A stretch of 64,000 nt of DNA from Triops longicaudatus (Eukaryota; Arthropoda; Branchiopoda; Notostraca; Triopsidae), in assembly GCA_022885665.1 (NCBI GenBank), contig JAGQDJ010000625.1, forward strand, positions 1 to 64,000, written 5' to 3'. How positions within the stretch are numbered: position 1 is the stretch's first letter; each line of letters starts with the position of its first letter. A program made the translations under genes and the position numbers. Below the pieces are notes generated by a model that did not search any database, was not told the DNA's origin, and was given only the letters and a program-made list of their open reading frames with translations. This document shows, piece after piece, positions 1 to 10,479 of the stretch.

Positions 1-470
1 AATGTGCGAAAATCATTCCATATAGGCAATAATGCCGCAAAATAATGTCGAGACAAAAGGTCTATTTTGTTTTTCTTGATCATTCGAAATTTGAAAATTT
101 CAAAAAGTATTCATTTATTACACGAGAATTACTGGCCCCCTTAATAAGAGTCTGGGCCCCCCCTTCAAAAGGTGTCATGGTACGGGGCTGCCCTTGGCCC
201 TTCTTTGAAATTCAAGCTCTTTCTGAAATTTCAAGCAACGCGCCAAGAAAAGGAGGAACGAAACGGAGCAATTCACTTTCAAAAGGACAAGAAAATAGAA
301 AGGTGACACGCGAATTCACTGAACAAGCATAACAGTGTCCCGTAGAATCGATTCCCTTCGGTACTTCCAACACTTAATAAGAACCCGTCACAAAATGTGA
401 CAGATTATCGAATAAATGTTGCAAGAATAAAAAAAAAATTTACGAGTAAAGATCAGATTTATAGTCTTAC
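1..470. other. Presumed FBXL4 intron, no exon seen
   Basis: This follows the donor GTAAGA directly after the F-box exon. Minus-strand translation gives none of the expected leucine-rich-repeat start of FBXL4, and the short plus-strand open frames resemble nothing. The next FBXL4 exon is probably outside the window. Confidence 0.5.
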
Positions 471-1764
471 CCAGAGATTGACAGCAGAGTACAGCAAAGG
501 ATCAGAAGCAGCTTCTTTGACGGTTCGGCTTGTTCGTGCCATGGTGCAAAGTGAACGTAAGCTTAAAAATCCCAAAATATGTCGGATGACCTCAAACTAT
601 GGTATTTTACAATTTCATTTATGGCATTTTAAAAGTCTTTAAAATATCATTCAACAAATAGAAAGATTCAATTACTGGTAAATCTTCGAATGAAAACCCC
701 CCGCTTTCGGATTGATGAATAGGTTTCAGGTCTAACGATTCTATTTCTTTCCAGTTTTGTAAATTTTCTTCCAAACGCTTCCACGTTGTCATCATGTCAA
801 GGTTGGGAATCAAATGGAGACCAAGCGCAATAACTTTCTGTGTTATGTCCAGACTCTTTAACTTTACGGGCTGTGGGCTGATTGCAGTCTGTTCTACAGT
901 CCCCGTCAAAAGAACGGCGTCGAATTCGGGATAATAATCTGAGAGGGATGCATTGATATCCAAGCGAATAGCTCTAAGAAAATATACAATAACTCGAAAA
1001 ATACGTTATGACATAAAAACAATTTACTTGACAGGGAAGATGGCTGTGCATAAACGAGGAGAGAAAATACGCGAATGGTGTCCGACGTAACAAGGTTCGC
1101 TTTCGAAAAGCAACTGCCAACGCCCTTGTGCATTTCCTCCCCATATGCGAACGACACTTCCAGGGTTGTATGTTTCGTAAATGCTAATCTTGGTAGGAAA
1201 GACGGGTTTCTCATACTCCACTTCGATGAAGTCGTTACTAGGAATAGAGCTACTGGCGTGGTGAGGAGCAATAGGAGGACAAACGGCGTATTCATCCTGC
1301 CACCAAGGACCGTATGTTCTCTGTATATCCACAAAGAGAAACAAAACCAACTTAGTACAGTTATTTATGAGTCTTGAGCCAAAGTCACTATGTGTTCGAC
1401 CTTCCACAATAGCAAGATTAAGCTAGGCATCATAAGTGTTTTTTTTTTCTAGGTTCTGTAATATTAATAAAGAGCTCGAAATATTTACCGGAGTATAGGT
1501 TGCCACGTAATCGCCATATAAAGGGTAATGTATCGGTCTGCCGATAATGTTTATCGCCGCGTAGGAAAAGCCTCTCTCGCTGCCATACTGTGAGCTATAA
1601 TCCCGAACTTTGCTTACGAATTGTTCGATTACTTCCACAGCGGAATCGTTAGAATGTTGATCATTCACCGAACTTCTGTCCATGGCCCAGTTGCATACTG
1701 CACGCAGAAAGAGAAATTCATATATACCTGATGAACGGGAAAAGATGTAGTTAAACTGAAGCAT
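471..1764 (-). CDS. FBXL4: FBXL4 homologue, 5' part (F-box/LRR protein 4), runs off left edge
   Basis: Coding exons in transcript order are 1764-1489, 1320-1028, 973-676 and 596-471 (331 codons), phases 0, 2, 0, 0; introns are 168, 54 and 79 bp with GT-AG ends. The protein follows the known FBXL4 order: N-terminal region with SSQYGSE; the discoidin-like block RTYGPWWQDEY, SNDFIEVEYEKPVFPT, IYETYNPGSVVRI and DYYPEFDAVLLTG; then the F-box, which is split by the third intron (FEDLP / FEVIRHILGFLSLRSLC). Family knowledge: FBXL4 is a mitochondrial outer-membrane SCF substrate receptor that restrains BNIP3/NIX mitophagy. The leucine-rich repeats should lie left of base 471; I see no further exon in 1-470. 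The start at 1764 is the first Met and gives a length close to vertebrate proteins, but it is not proven. The F-box exon has no internal start codon and was found only by aligning to the family. Confidence 0.9.
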
Positions 1765-1794
1765 ACTTTTCCGTATATATTATTTCGAGTTACG

Positions 1795-1838
1795 TTCTAC
1801 GAGTGCAGGACAAAGAGACCAAAAGTCAAAAGAGCCCA
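1795..1838 (+). repeat. Dispersed module, copy 1
   Basis: Begins TTCTACGAG, continues through an AGGA block, and ends CAAAAGTCAAA then AGCCCA. The same order of blocks occurs at 2671-2716 and, inverted, at 3045-3108. It lies about 30 bp upstream of the FBXL4 start codon, so this copy may be in its promoter or 5' UTR. Confidence 0.5.
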
Positions 1839-2670
1839 GAACAAAAAGAGCATACCCATCGGCCAAACGAGCCAACACTTCGCGAAACGCTGTAAACAAC
1901 CTTTTGTACGGCCCCTATGGTAACACCTATGGTAACAACCCATGATAAGTAGCCTATGAGTTTTGTTTCTTATAAAATAAATAACAGCAGCCGTAAATGT
2001 TATGAAACATTTTTTTTATAAAACCTAACGTAAGATATATAATAAAAACTGCAATCTTAATTTGAAACACGACACAATAAAATAAAAAACAGTTACAAAA
2101 TACGTCGTTATTTTTTAAAGTATTTTACAACAATTTATGCAGTGAAATATACGCTGAACTAATACATTTTCAAATAATTTCCAAATTACTTACAGACCAA
2201 CGTAAGAATTTAATAACAATTGTTACACTGAATTAGTTGTTCTGTAACCTTTCTGTACTTAATTATTGGTCAGCTAAGCGCACTTGCTCACGCTGATTAT
2301 GAATAAAATAAGACTTCGATTGTTCTGTAAATATTAACATTGATGCTCTACATGAAACTTAACTTTGTCTACACAAGTATTTATTGTTTATTGTATTTTT
2401 TTTCTTGGAATGGTAAACTAGTCAGACTCACAGCAGAAGTCCTGCCCAATTATGTATAAATTTACTACAGTATATAAAACTATGTGTAAAATTACAAATA
2501 CTATAAAATTATTATATCCTAAATTTTATACTAAAAATTTTTGCACACTATTACTGCTGCTCTTATTATTTTTATGTGAAACAAAACTCAACTTATCTTG
2601 GGTTGTTACCATTGAGGCCGGATAACAGGGTGGTAGCAGCGCTTTGTGGGCTCTTCAGTCCTGCACCCCT

Positions 2671-2716
2671 TTCTACGAGGTAAGGAAGATAAGAGCCCAA
2701 AAGTCAAAATAGCCCA
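2671..2716 (+). repeat. Dispersed module, copy 2
   Basis: TTCTACGAGG, AAGGAAGATAAGAGCC, CAAAAGTCAAAATAGCCCA. It is the closest match to copy 1 and shares nearly every block with small indels. Followed by an AT-rich stretch with loose repeats of 'ctaa' units. Confidence 0.5.
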
Positions 2717-3044
2717 TCTAGTACTAACCATCTAATGCTAATAATTAACGCTAACCACGTAATTAGAACTCTTAATGTTAAACTATTCAATGTTGACCAT
2801 CTACTTAGTCCCGTAGTCAGAATTTTGTTTAGGAAAGGGGTTTCGTGAGTCTTGAGGAGCTTTTCATGTGCAATTTTTCTGGACATTCAATTTTAGCCTG
2901 TGTTCGTCGGTCTATAATACACGTATCGTGGGGGTTAAAACTCTCATACTCCCGTCTGGCTAGTAGTTTGCATCTGGAGCTTAAGCTAACCTAACCTAAT
3001 TACCACCTAACGGTTAAATAATATATCAACTCCTTTGTATTACA

Positions 3045-3108
3045 TGGGCTGTTTGGACTTTCGCTCTCTTGCGTCCTCTATTTTGGGCCCTGTCCTTTCT
3101 ACGTAGAA
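3045..3108 (-). repeat. Dispersed module, copy 3 (inverted, with insertion)
   Basis: On the minus strand it reads TTCTACGTAGAAAGGACAG, then an extra roughly 20 bp, then GAAAGTCCAAACAGCCCA. The blocks match copies 1 and 2 in order. It may be the inverted partner of copy 2 and mark an old mobile element, but no target duplication is evident. Confidence 0.4.
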
Positions 3109-3709
3109 CAAAGAGAAACTGGGTGAAAGACAGTTTACGGGCTGTTGCTTCGGTTCTCCAGCAAGGTTCGCTTTCCCAGAATTCGCTTTCACGGGGTATT
3201 TCAAAATTAGATTTAAACACAGGCGACGAAATAGGAGTGTCAGTCAATATTATTTTATTTTTTTAAGTTTCGTGGCTCAAAATTAACCACGAAAACATAA
3301 CACATGTGTCATTCGTCCCTTGAACTCACTTGATACACGTGAGATGGTTACTATATGTAAACATTTCCTCTTGTTATAAACAAAATATTTGTGGAGTATA
3401 ATTTCGGTAGAGTTGTCATATGTGAGTTTGCGACTACCAGCAGCTCGCCTTGCGGCTATTGTAGGCAACGAATTACAGCTGAGGCTTCACGGTTGCGCGG
3501 ATTCTCTTCTGTTTTTAAATATTTGTCTTACGAGTGTAAGAGATGTGTTGTACATTAAGATAACTGAAAGCCGCAAAACGAATTCTGCTAATGATTCCTA
3601 CGCATTTTAGACTGAAGAACTTGTATTTACTAATATACACAAGACGCATGAGAAAGCATACGACAGAAAACCCCGCTCCCTTCTCTTCCCCATGATAATG
3701 TTTGATTGG

Positions 3710-6700
3710 TTACAAAAAAGTAGGATTGGTAACTCTGGTAGTGACAGTTTTCTCTTCGTCGGACGATTTCGTACTGTTCAACACTTCGGCTCGTAACTGC
3801 TGTAAAGCGGAACTAGGAAATCCCCATGTTTCTTGGCACCGCTGTTCTGCTAGCGCCAGGACCGTGTTCATGATAAATGATACATTCTTTTGTATAAATG
3901 GTTTCTAAAAGGATAAAAATAAATACCGGAAAGGTGAGTAAACAATGAATTTTACCTGACTGGCATATTTGCTCGAACTTAGTGCTTGAAGGAGTGCGCG
4001 TAACTGAGCTCGAGTAACGTCTGCTAAGGCTAATTCCAGCAATAACTGAGCTTCTAACCCGCACAGTTTCAATCCATCTTCCACAAAAGCCAAAAATGAT
4101 TTACTGAATTGGATGCTGCTACTCGTTAACGCAACACTAACATCGTCTAATGGAAGCAATACAAAACCATTCAACCATCAAGTTAGTTCTCAGAGAAAAA
4201 TTAATTTTACCGTAAATGTAAGTATGCAATGAGGCCACGCCTACTGCTTCCAAGTCTTCTTGTAAGCGCAAAACGGCTTGGCGCGACGGAAGAGTTAGGG
4301 GACGCCATTTTTCTTCCAATGCTCGCAGTTTTATTGCTTCGAGTAGCTTATCTCGACCTTCCTTTAAGCTCCGTTCACACCACTGACCTAGTTCGCTCCA
4401 CAATGCAAATTCGATATCCAATCCAAGTCCGCTTAGCTACAAACAGGCAGTATAACCAAGTTAAATCAGGATTTTTAAAAAAAATCTAACGCTCTACTTC
4501 TTTGCACTGGGAACGAACAAACGCCATACACTCAGCAATAGTAGAGAAAGTAGTCTGGGGCGTGAAAACGTGTTTACGAAAACTGCCGCAAAACCTGTGA
4601 ACCTCCTGACGAGCCCACACAATGAATGCTATAAAAAATAAATAAATTTAAGTTAATTAAGGGAAAGATATAAAATGAGAGACATAGCTGTCACTGAGCC
4701 CCCCCCCACACACACACACACATACACACCAAAAAATAAATAAATACAGTCCTCACCTGAAATACAGATACTGTTTTCCGGGAATGCTCGTAGTACCTCC
4801 TGGCCTGTTTCGGCCACAAACGGGAAGAAAAGACTTGCCATCCGAGTAACATACAATCCAGTAGCACCTTCCGTTTTCAACTGACGAGTTTGGTGCTTCA
4901 AGACCGCACTGCGTTGACGTAAAAACAGCTCACACGCCTTCAAAACAACAATGTCGCGGGTCATATGAAAATGAATAACCAATAGTAAAACTTAAGAATT
5001 TTACTTCAGTGGATTTTCCTAATTTTACTAACAAAGCCAACGACTTCCTTGCTGCTCGTGGGCCTCCCGGAACACAACGATCCGGACTGACTTTCAACTC
5101 ACTTAAGAGTACTTCTGTCAAACCGCGTGCTTTTCCCTCAATTTTCAATCTGTCAATTTTACAAAATATTAACGACGTAAAGTAGAACTATAACTGAAAG
5201 CTAAATTTCTACTTGAGATCCTTGTGGGCAGTACGAACAGCCGGAGATGCATTTACCCAGAACTGTTTCGACTTTTCGAGAAGGGCCACGGCTTCCTCAA
5301 CGTCCCGTTGGGCAATACAAACATCCAAATCGTCGCTAACTTCCATTAACCATTCCGGAAGCTCGTCTGTGGTGTTTTTTTCTTCTTCGGGTTTTACGTA
5401 AGGCGGTAAATCATCTTCATCTTGAAAAGCTTAAAAAACAACACAACGTAAGCGAAAAAAAAAATAACGTGATAAACAATGAGTAAAATGGTTAAAAGGA
5501 TAAACCTGGAAAATTATGAGATAACTGCAAAACAAATGACTTACGGTTGTCAGCATCCAAATCTTCTTTAACAGCTTCTTTACCCGTCTTGAGACCGTCG
5601 GATGGCTTCTCTGCCTCAGCTTTGGCTTTCTTTGCTTTATCGAACATATCAATCCATTCTTTCTGCGAACAAAAAGCGTTATTTACTCGTTTAATGCAGA
5701 AACCACTCACAGTATGGTGTCTAGGCTAAGCTTAAGAAGCGACCCTACCTTTGCAGCAGCGTTTGCACATTGGAAAACACGCGTATCAGGAAACATCAAA
5801 AGCTTAAACGCGTGTTTAATTGGGCTCAAATCTCGAATGTTCACAACAGCCAATCCATCTAGTTCATATATGTCTTGAAACTGAAGACGAATGGGTCCAC
5901 GTCTAGAATACATGAAGAGTTTCTAACATGTAGACGAATACTTTCAGATATGAAGGACTAATTAGCTGTTTTTAAAAAAAAATATCTGTTGGGAATTGCC
6001 TGTTGGGAATCCATGTTGCTAACATGAAACTGTCATTGAGGAGATAACCTTTTACTCTTTGGATAGCTGTGTTTTCAGTAGGGTCGAGTTCGACCATGTC
6101 CCCTTCATGTAATAGTGTTCTGGCAGGATTTTCAATCACACTCTTGAGGAAGAATGATTCAAATGTTAATTATTTCACTTTCTATTGTACCAATTGGGAA
6201 AGGAAACCTACAGCGCAATTTTCGACCTTTTCTAAGAGTTCAACTAGCTTTTTGCGGCCGTCGTCTTTCACAGCTTTGGTATTTGGTTTCAAATTGGCTA
6301 AAACATCTTTCGACGGAGCTTTGTCGTCCACTACGGAGTTTTCCAATAATGACGACAACAAAGTGCGCTGCTCAGCTAACATGTGAGAAAGTTGATACAT
6401 TTCGCTTTCCAAAACTATAAAAGAAGCAAATTAATTTGAAATGAATCTTTTTTACACTTTAATATACTAAATATCATAATAAATTTAACCTTACATGAAA
6501 TTTCTTTGGCAGTCTCAATAAATTGCATATAATTTTGGTATACATTTTTCTTGAGTAGCTGGTTCGTTTCGTCAGCTAAGACTTGTATTTTCTGCCGTTG
6601 TTGTTTTAATTCATGGCCACCAACACATTGTGTAGTTAAATCTTTGACAACTGTGAAAGAAACGTAAGTTTATAAAAGGGGGTGGATACACTTGCAATTA

Positions 6701-6810
6701 AAATTTTTGCATTTAAATATGAAGGAAGATATGAAGGAAGTGAAACTTTACGTACATCTCTCGGGAACGAAGTCTGACTTAATAAATAAATGCTCGGTAA
6801 TATCCGACAT
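3710..6810 (-). CDS. EXOC8: Exocyst complex component 8 (Exo84 homologue)
   Basis: Complete gene, 704 aa (vertebrate EXOC8 is about 725). Exons: 6810-6756, 6650-6495, 6414-6212, 6142-6000, 5902-5749, 5662-5545, 5429-5213, 5149-5005, 4937-4757, 4628-4498, 4436-4211, 4146-3956, 3904-3710; every phase joins. Diagnostic stretches are NVYQNYMQFIETAKEIS and LESEMYQLSHMLAEQ (N-terminal coiled region, residues about 45-95), YELDGLAVVNIRD and FKLLMFPDTRVFQCANA (PH-type domain, about 145-250), LDVCIAQRD, SPDRCVPGGPRAARKSL and ACELFLRQRSAVLKHQTRQL (C-terminal helical Exo84 domain). Family role: exocyst subunit that tethers secretory vesicles to the plasma membrane and is a Ral GTPase effector. The exon at 5429-5213 has no Met and was recovered by homology. 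One intron (5903-5999) needs a GC donor. Introns are as short as 51 bp. Confidence 0.95.
4688..4723. repeat. C-run plus (CA)n microsatellite in EXOC8 intron
   Basis: A short C tract followed by an alternating CA run lies inside the intron between the exons ending at 4757 and starting at 4628. It is likely length-polymorphic. No coding effect is expected. Confidence 0.85.
5903..5999 (-). other. Non-canonical GC-AG intron in EXOC8
   Basis: The upstream exon ends ATTCCCAACAG, followed by GCAATT; the downstream exon starts after ATTCTAG. Joining there gives WIPNRRGPIRLQFQ, which matches the animal EXOC8 PH region (WLPQRRG...). No GT lies near enough to restore the frame, so a GC donor is the simplest reading. 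Confidence 0.8.
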
Positions 6811-7000
6811 TTTCCAACGGAGTCAGTGATAAGAGTAAATTGATAAATACGCAAACCTTGGAATTTTGTTTATTTACTTGTGAGTCACTAGCCTTAACAA
6901 TAAAGGACGCAAACTAGACAGCAGATGGCGTGTCAAGCTTAAAAAAGTCTATGAAACTTCTCAACTAGAATTTAAAATTCTGAATAGAGCAGACTTATAG
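6811..7000. promoter_or_regulatory. EXOC8 5' flank
   Basis: Bases upstream of the EXOC8 start codon (minus strand), up to the hAT-type MITE. It should hold the promoter and 5' UTR, but I identified no individual element. The MITE therefore lies about 190 bp from the start codon. Confidence 0.4.
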
Positions 7001-7322
7001 TAGGGGCCGGCAACCTATGGCCCATTTACTCAATTTATCTGGTTTATGGTACCCAAAGAGAGAATCACATTTTATGTAAAATGGCAAATTTGGGGTACAA
7101 AAGAGCATATAAAATATCATTTCTCTACAAGTCAAGTGCAACTTTAATTGAAAAGAGATTCTTTGTAAAGAATCCGTCTTTATTTTTTGCTTAGCCAATA
7201 CCTGATGAAGTATTTCAATGGGCTAATACGGCCTGCCTTCACTTTACATGTCTAGATCCGACTCGTAGCCACCTCACATGACATTAAATGGCCCGTGAAG
7301 CGGGAAAAGTTGGCGACCCCTG
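7001..7322. mobile_element. hAT-type non-autonomous element (MITE)
   Basis: The left end reads TAGGGGCCGGCAACCTATGG. The right end, read inward on the minus strand, is CAGGGGTCGCCAACTTTTCC. These are the short inverted ends typical of hAT elements. Flanking 8-mers acttatag (6993-7000) and gtttatac (7323-7330) match at 5 of 8 places, as expected of an aged 8-bp target duplication. About 322 bp long. An open frame on the minus strand (to about 7198) does not resemble a transposase. Confidence 0.8.
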
Positions 7323-7732
7323 GTTTATACCGTGTTTCCCGACATAACGCTCTACAAGCTTACACGAAATTAACTGAGTAATTCTTTAACAGATGGTTGT
7401 TTGCACCCCTGTACCCAGGGACGGTTGTAGGGGTATACCCCCTACCCACCTCCCGAAATGTTAACTTTGTAATGGTAAGCATAGGCGACCAACAAAGTGT
7501 CCCAAAAATTGTACACGCAATTCGAGTTAATTCGAAATAAGACGAATTCCTATCCTACGAATTCCTATTCCTATAAATTAAAAGGAACTCTGGTCTATCC
7601 CAAACTTTACGCAGTCAAATTAGTAAAGAAATTAAAAAAAGTTCAGAGTAACAGCAAAAATATTACAAATTGTATTTTTTTCACTTACTACAATTCTACT
7701 TCTTGAGCTGTAAAACGAAATACAGCATAAAG
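7323..7732. other. Intergenic, possible transposon scrap
   Basis: At about 7416-7445 there is a CAGGGACGG end followed by AGGGGTATACCCCCTA, which looks like one transposon end without a partner. The rest is AT-rich and should include the 3' UTR of the minus-strand gene ending at 7733. Confidence 0.35.
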
Positions 7733-10479
7733 TTAAGAGTCTTTATCAAACTTTTTCAACTCCTCCTTGATAGAGTTTATTAACTCTATGGCTGGATCGG
7801 TCGGTAATAGATTCGGCCAAACGGGATAAGACTGGGCGTGTACGTGTAAGCCTCCTCCTCCGATAAACGGCACCTCATATTCCATATCATCGTCTTTGTC
7901 AATCAACTGACTGGCAGATGAGTGGAGCTCCACAATAGACGGTTCTGAAGCAGTCCATGCGGTCTGTGTTTGACTCAAGTACCGAGGAGACCGCGTAATG
8001 GGTAATTGTTCCGCAGAAGCCGGTCTCAAACTTCCTGCCACTTGCGTGGTCTCGCGTGTGCCGAATATTGCCGAACATACTCGGGAAGGTATCAAACTCC
8101 CTGGTTTCACTTTCAAAATCCCAGATTTGGGTCTCACCGTCACATCTGTTCTTGGCGACGTCAGGGGTGATGATTGAATACCGGCGTCACCAGGCTCAGC
8201 TACATCAAGGTTCGTTATACTCACACGCTTGTGCTTCCCTCTGGAAGATACTGGCCGAGAGGGTATTACTTCTATTTCAGGTATTTGTAAGAACGCGGAA
8301 TTGATGCGACCCGGATCTTCTAAAGATTCGGAGGAATCCGAACATTGTTCGGTAAACTGTTCAGCTTCCTCTGCTTGGCGTCGCTTGACGCGTGATCGAC
8401 GTTTGACACCCCGGACGCCTCTACTGGGCTGTTTGGGTTCTTGGCAACACTTACGGAATTCGGTACGTTCACTGGCGGAAGGTGACAGAGAGGCTTTTCG
8501 CGCCGGAGCTGTGCGTGGCCGTTGACCACGCCTGAGGTATTCCGTACCTTTTGAAATCCTCCCTTCTCGCGATTCTAAATGAGCAGTTTCGAACTTTCGA
8601 GTCTCAACGCTAAACTGCGTACCCTTCTCCGCTTTGCCAACAGGAGTCGTTGCCTTTAGCAGGATTGAATGTCACATTAGTAATCGTCAATTAACACGAA
8701 TAAAGCAAGTCAAACCTGGAATGCTCGATTGGCAAGTCCTTGTTGGGCGATTCTTTGTTTCTTCTTGGAATTTTGGCGTATTAAAAAACCAACTAAGACT
8801 AATATCATGACGACGATTACGATCACGATGATGATTACAGCTATTAACCAAGAGGAAATTTGGCCTGACGCGTTCTGTGGGAATGGCGCTAAATAGGCTG
8901 AAATAAAATGTAAGAAAATGTTGATTCTTGACCAAGATTTTAAGTCACACTTACGCTCTGCTTTAATGAGAACAAGTTTGCATAAATCCACGGCATTGGC
9001 ATCAGGATGGGTGCACAAATCCATTGTGACTTGACTTTCTGAGATCTGTCGCTGGAGGCGCTCTACGGCTTCCGTTGCGAGGATGAATCTTGTTTCGTTT
9101 TGGTCGTACACGGAATAAAGGATATGAACGTCACTGGTGTTCTCCATTGGTCTACTAATATTGTGAATCATCACTTCGACGGAGTTTCCTACACGTTTCG
9201 TTCTGTTGTGAAACGTTTCGCGTTTGGTCTTGAAAACTGCGGACATGAACACGTGGCGGTACATTCGGTTTAGGCGCGCTTCGATGACGTCGTGGAACTC
9301 GGAGCTTTTTTCACTGACATTTGTACGGACAACTGTTCTTATCCAATAGTCGAATGAAGGAACAATCGGTTTACTGCCTAGCGAGCTATTCGTAGGCCAA
9401 ACTAGTGAAGGGTTAACCGTAACTGCCAAAGTAGGCGTTGGTTCAATGTCTAAGCTTGGAGTGGGAGAGCACAGGACGAATGTTTCATCCTCCTCTAACC
9501 ATGTTTCGGTTTCCGAAGGTGGAGGAGAATCAGAGAAGGTTGGCGAGTTGGGAATGTATCTGGGTGACGAGCGGTAAGTTAAGGTCAGGGTAACAGTGGC
9601 TGTTCGGTAGACGGTCGTTGTGATCCAGTAAGTCACGCCATCCTCACCTTCTCCTGAACCACTCCAGAAAAAGTCATCAAAGCGATCGGGTCTAATATCC
9701 TGGGCTAGCAGAAGAGTCATGGAAGGCTGTATGTCTATTATCTCGGCCGCAAAGTCATTTCCCGCGTAATTTTCCATGTTGGTCATACTGTGCCCGCCTG
9801 TGAAAAGGCACCCGGATTAGTATTTGGCGGTTGCCATGGGAAACACCCACAGATGCGCTTTCAACTAAATATCACGTCATGCATAACTGCTGCACAGTAA
9901 AATATTTAACGGTTCAATACTCTCGATTGTTCAGAGTATAGCACTACAGAAAATCTTAAACAGAAAAACTTAGGTAACCGCAAAAATGTGAAACAGACCG
10001 AAACTACGGAATCATACTGAATGAAGCTATTTTACAGAAGAATAAAGACTTAAAATTTGATCAAGAAAGTACAAGCTATGTCTCTTTTGCTTTTCTACTT
10101 GCCTGTTAATTTCGACTGAACTGAAGATATTTTTGCATCCGTGGCATTTAGACGATCTGGAGCTGCTTGTGATGTATTCATGATACTCCACAAGTGGCAG
10201 AGGCTGAAGAAATACAAAATGCAGAACATAATTCTTCCTCAACTTTCCATCCTATCACATATAACTTAATTCATTTATCCGTTTTACGCGCTGTCAACCA
10301 ACTTTTTGATACAGAATTACCTGCGTGGACCATGCCGTTCTCCCACAGTGTAGACCTGCAGCTATCGAACTCCAAAACACGTATGAGGGGAAGGGTATGT
10401 ATCTTACGTGGGGTTCTTTGCTCCTGTGCATCGAGCCAATCAATAACAATGGGAAAGGTGGAGGATTCGAAAGGGGCAT
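7733..10479 (-). CDS. Single-pass type I membrane protein, SEA-like ectodomain; possible KIAA1549-family relative
   Basis: Exons 10479-10408, 10355-10321, 10203-10103, 9797-8955, 8897-8716 and 8653-7733 join in phase to 717 aa. The ectodomain is Ser/Thr/Pro-rich with several N-glycosylation sequons (NSS, NVS, NRT, NIS, NTS, NET). Residues about 220-350, with YWIRTVVRTNVS and later VHILYSVYD then TEAVERL, look like an SEA-type fold; an earlier YWITTTVYRT segment resembles its start. A transmembrane helix spans about 367-390, followed by QNSKKKQR. The roughly 300-residue tail is basic, then Ser/Pro-rich, ending in EELKKFDKDS. Layout and parts of the ectodomain recall KIAA1549/UPF0606, but I am not sure of this. 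Function unknown. The three upstream exons and start rest on phase and splice signals only; the signal peptide is weak. The big exon and last two exons are firm. Confidence 0.72.
9798..10102 (-). other. Candidate GC-AG intron in the membrane-protein gene
   Basis: The donor context is AACAG then GCAAGT, which is the strict consensus for functional GC donors. The acceptor is CTTTTCACAG. Joining preserves the frame (SVQSKLTGGHSMTN). If the three upstream exons are wrong, translation would instead start at Met 9786 inside the large exon. Confidence 0.6.

Larger units (their letters stand above)
1765..3709. other. Intergenic between FBXL4 5' end and EXOC8 3' end
   Basis: AT-rich DNA without a recognisable gene. 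It holds three diverged copies of a short module (1795-1838, 2671-2716, and inverted at 3045-3108). It should contain the FBXL4 promoter next to 1764 and the EXOC8 3' UTR next to 3710. No canonical TATA box could be assigned, and I see no AATAAA just after the EXOC8 stop. Confidence 0.5.

Noticed and set aside
2990..3000. CCTAA-type repeats resembling telomere units
   Set aside because: Only two units, not an array.
3026..3247. Minus-strand frame containing ESEPCW, similar to ESEPCY in the FBXL4 discoidin-like exon
   Set aside because: Only a 14-bp identity (CAAGGTTCGCTTTC) is shared and the flanking residues do not align, so I do not call it a duplicated exon.
6995..7198. Minus-strand ORF inside the hAT element as transposase remnant
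   Set aside because: 67 codons without any hAT transposase motif; probably chance.
8056..8525. Plus-strand frames opposite the last exon of the membrane-protein gene
   Set aside because: Antisense shadows of the long minus-strand coding exon 8653-7733.
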